Of a stretch of DNA of 64,000 nt, positions 35,101 to 64,000 are shown piece by piece. This stretch comes from Bugulina stolonifera (taxonomy: Eukaryota > Bryozoa > Gymnolaemata > Cheilostomatida > Bugulidae), in assembly GCA_935421135.1 (NCBI GenBank), contig OW285188.1:9652733-9716732 (forward strand), read 5' to 3'. A model generated the notes under the pieces. The model was not told where the DNA came from. It ran no database searches and was given only the letters and a program-made list of their open reading frames with translations. The position numbers and the translations under genes are program-made. Positions within the stretch are counted from its first letter, which is position 1. The number at the start of each line of letters is the position of its first letter.

Positions 35101-36211
35101 TTGTAGAACTTTGGATCTCGTATCGTCACATAACTTTAGTGTTGTGACCTGTAACTGTTGGATCTGGAAGTTGGTTATTTTTGTATTGTTGCCTCCAGAT
35201 GATGGCCATTTCTTTGTATCACTACCTGTTCCCACGTTGCATTCTTTCTTCAGAGTATTAACACCTTCCTTGGGTCTCCCAAATGAAATTGCTGGAAGAT
35301 TTATAAATTATTAGAAATGATGCAAGCATTGAATACAGTATAAGGGCTAATCTTTCATCAGTATTTTATAACCCTCAAATAAATACTGCCATTTCATCAG
35401 TATCCTGCCGCTTTTCACTGGAGAGTATGGTGTAGCCTTTAGAGAGTCTTCAGGAAGACACGTAGTGGGCTATCCTTATTTTTGTGATATATGGGCATAT
35501 ATTGCTTACAATAGAAAGGTGTAAAATGTATAGGGCAGTCTATACTCTATATTTGTTGGTTGATGCTGCTAAGTATATTTTACTGCAGCATCATGGCGTT
35601 ATTTTGGTGTGCCCCACTATCGATCAATCTAAATGGACATGCCGTTTTGAAAGATACACAGACTTATTTATGACTTTCAGTAGGTCCTACTCCTAGCCAT
35701 TACCTACTTTTCCAATGACTTGTCATTGTTTAATTTTATTAGAGCCAGACCGAATTCTTACTGTGTGTAGAAGTCATTTCTGGATTTAGTTCTGATTGTT
35801 ATTGATGAGTTATCTCCACATTAATGCTGAGATCAATAGATAATGGTGGCCAAATACCAGTCTATTAAATTTATGCTAATTGCAATGCATTGCACCTTAT
35901 GCGACTGCCATTGGATATTGGTGCTAGGTGCTTGTGAGCAAGACTAGTGTTTAAGTTACTATTACTTTAGATAGATAGTAGTTAGTTGTGTTAATAGGTA
36001 TCTCCTAATCCAGGCTTATTGACATGACTTGCCAGCAACAAGCACCTGTAATTAAAACATTCCCTTTGTTTTCCATTGTAGACTGTATTGAAGTAGGGAT
36101 GCAGTCATACTATGGGATTGCTCAGTACTACCTCTACATCCATGCACACAGTCAACATCACTATTTATCATCTATCTAAGCTTTGTGCAGTACAATTACA
36201 CTCATGATAAG
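32143..36211. other. Intergenic region between the Polinton and the CHD gene
   Basis: About 4 kb of AT-rich DNA. Apart from the SINE-like head, the open frames are short, lack domains and show no exon-like codon pattern. The last part probably holds the CHD 5' leader: an acceptor-like TTTGTGCAG ends at 36,190, 21 bp before the chosen ATG, and a possible leader exon starts near 36,082. Confidence 0.5.
32555..32645 (+). repeat. tRNA-derived SINE-like head
   Basis: A-box-like TGGCTAAGGTA (32,571-32,581) and B-box-like AGTTCAAACCC (32,607-32,617) have spacing near that of a tRNA promoter, each one base from consensus. The flanks do not form an acceptor stem, so this is not a functional tRNA but a likely SINE head or tRNA pseudogene. 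Confidence 0.45.
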
Positions 36212-63453
<27,242 letters not shown>

Positions 63454-64000
63454 GGCATAAATTAGCTGATAGATAGCGAACCAATACTTAGCCATATCTT
63501 GTAGTAATTACATACTAATTATAATCTAGCACATCGCATAGTAACTCAGTCATAGTAAATGAATAATCTCTTTCAGTTTATTGTATGTATCAGAATTTGC
63601 CTCCCTTGCTTTCACACTCCTTTCTCAGTCTGTCGAAAGCATTGCATGTATATAACGATGACCCAATCGAATGACTGATATTACCAAAGTTCGAATAAAC
63701 AAACCTATAGTCTCCCAATGTTGTTTTTTGGGAATTCATTTTTTATTTGAATATAATACACCCATTATTATTTCTATATATATTACAATTATAGACAGCT
63801 TGTATGTTGTCTATATTATAATACGTAAATCATAGTATTGGTACCTGATCCATTGATCATAATCGTGTACATAATTTCATATTATCAATGTGATTTTGTA
63901 GGTAGAAATAATTGTTACCCTGGGCCCTGACTCATGTTCCTCAATATCGTGTATCTCTAACTTATTGCCACATCTGGTGGTCCTAATTTGGCTACAATTG
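63454..64000 (+). terminator. CHD7: CHD 3'UTR and poly(A) signal
   Basis: AT-rich 3'UTR with AATAAA at 63,694-63,699, 241 bp after the stop. Sequence beyond it to the window end is AT-rich with no gene seen. Confidence 0.65.

Noticed and set aside
34755..35696. Short ORFs of 60-102 codons between the Polinton and CHD
   Set aside because: AT-rich chance frames without domain, splice context or codon pattern.

Overview
This is an animal nuclear genome window. The host genes have GT-AG spliceosomal introns, AATAAA poly(A) signals and metazoan gene content: kinetochore SPC25, ribosomal RPL27, RAB2 plus a Rab2-like paralogue, and a class III CHD remodeller with BRK domains. AT-rich introns, many ACATGTA-type words and a single CHD6-9-type gene suggest an invertebrate, perhaps a sponge, but the sequence does not fix the species.

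Layout: 0.47-0.90 kb holds two abutting, almost spacerless palindromes. SPC25 (1.1-4.3 kb, +) is tail-to-tail with RPL27 (4.5-6.7 kb, -), which is head-to-head with RAB2 (7.0-13.4 kb, +). A divergent Rab2 paralogue (17.0-20.9 kb, +) has the same five intron positions as RAB2. From 21,251 to 32,136 lies a 10,886-bp Maverick/Polinton (virus-like transposon) with 723-bp terminal inverted repeats and an exact 6-bp target duplication, AACATG. From 36.2 to 63.5 kb one long + strand gene encodes a CHD6/7/8/9 (kismet) class remodeller, which I reconstruct as 45 coding exons and about 3,557 residues.

The Polinton is the most remarkable part. It has ten uninterrupted + strand ORFs in one close-packed block: an unknown 442-aa coiled-coil protein, a one-pass membrane protein, an A32/FtsK-type packaging ATPase, two small basic proteins, a DDE integrase with C-terminal chromodomain, a minor capsid (penton) protein, a pVI/pX-like protein, the double-jelly-roll major capsid protein and an adenain-type protease. 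One small gene on the - strand has its own TATA box. There is no protein-primed DNA polymerase B or any visible remnant of one. Where a standard element would have room for more genes, it carries a ~750-bp inverted array of 31-bp repeats (12 units in one arm, 11 in the other), each unit containing smaller palindromes, with promoter-like sequence on both sides. The element therefore looks complete for integration and virion building but without its own replicase.

No convincing tRNA, rRNA or CRISPR locus was found. One tRNA-derived SINE-like head lies just outside the Polinton.
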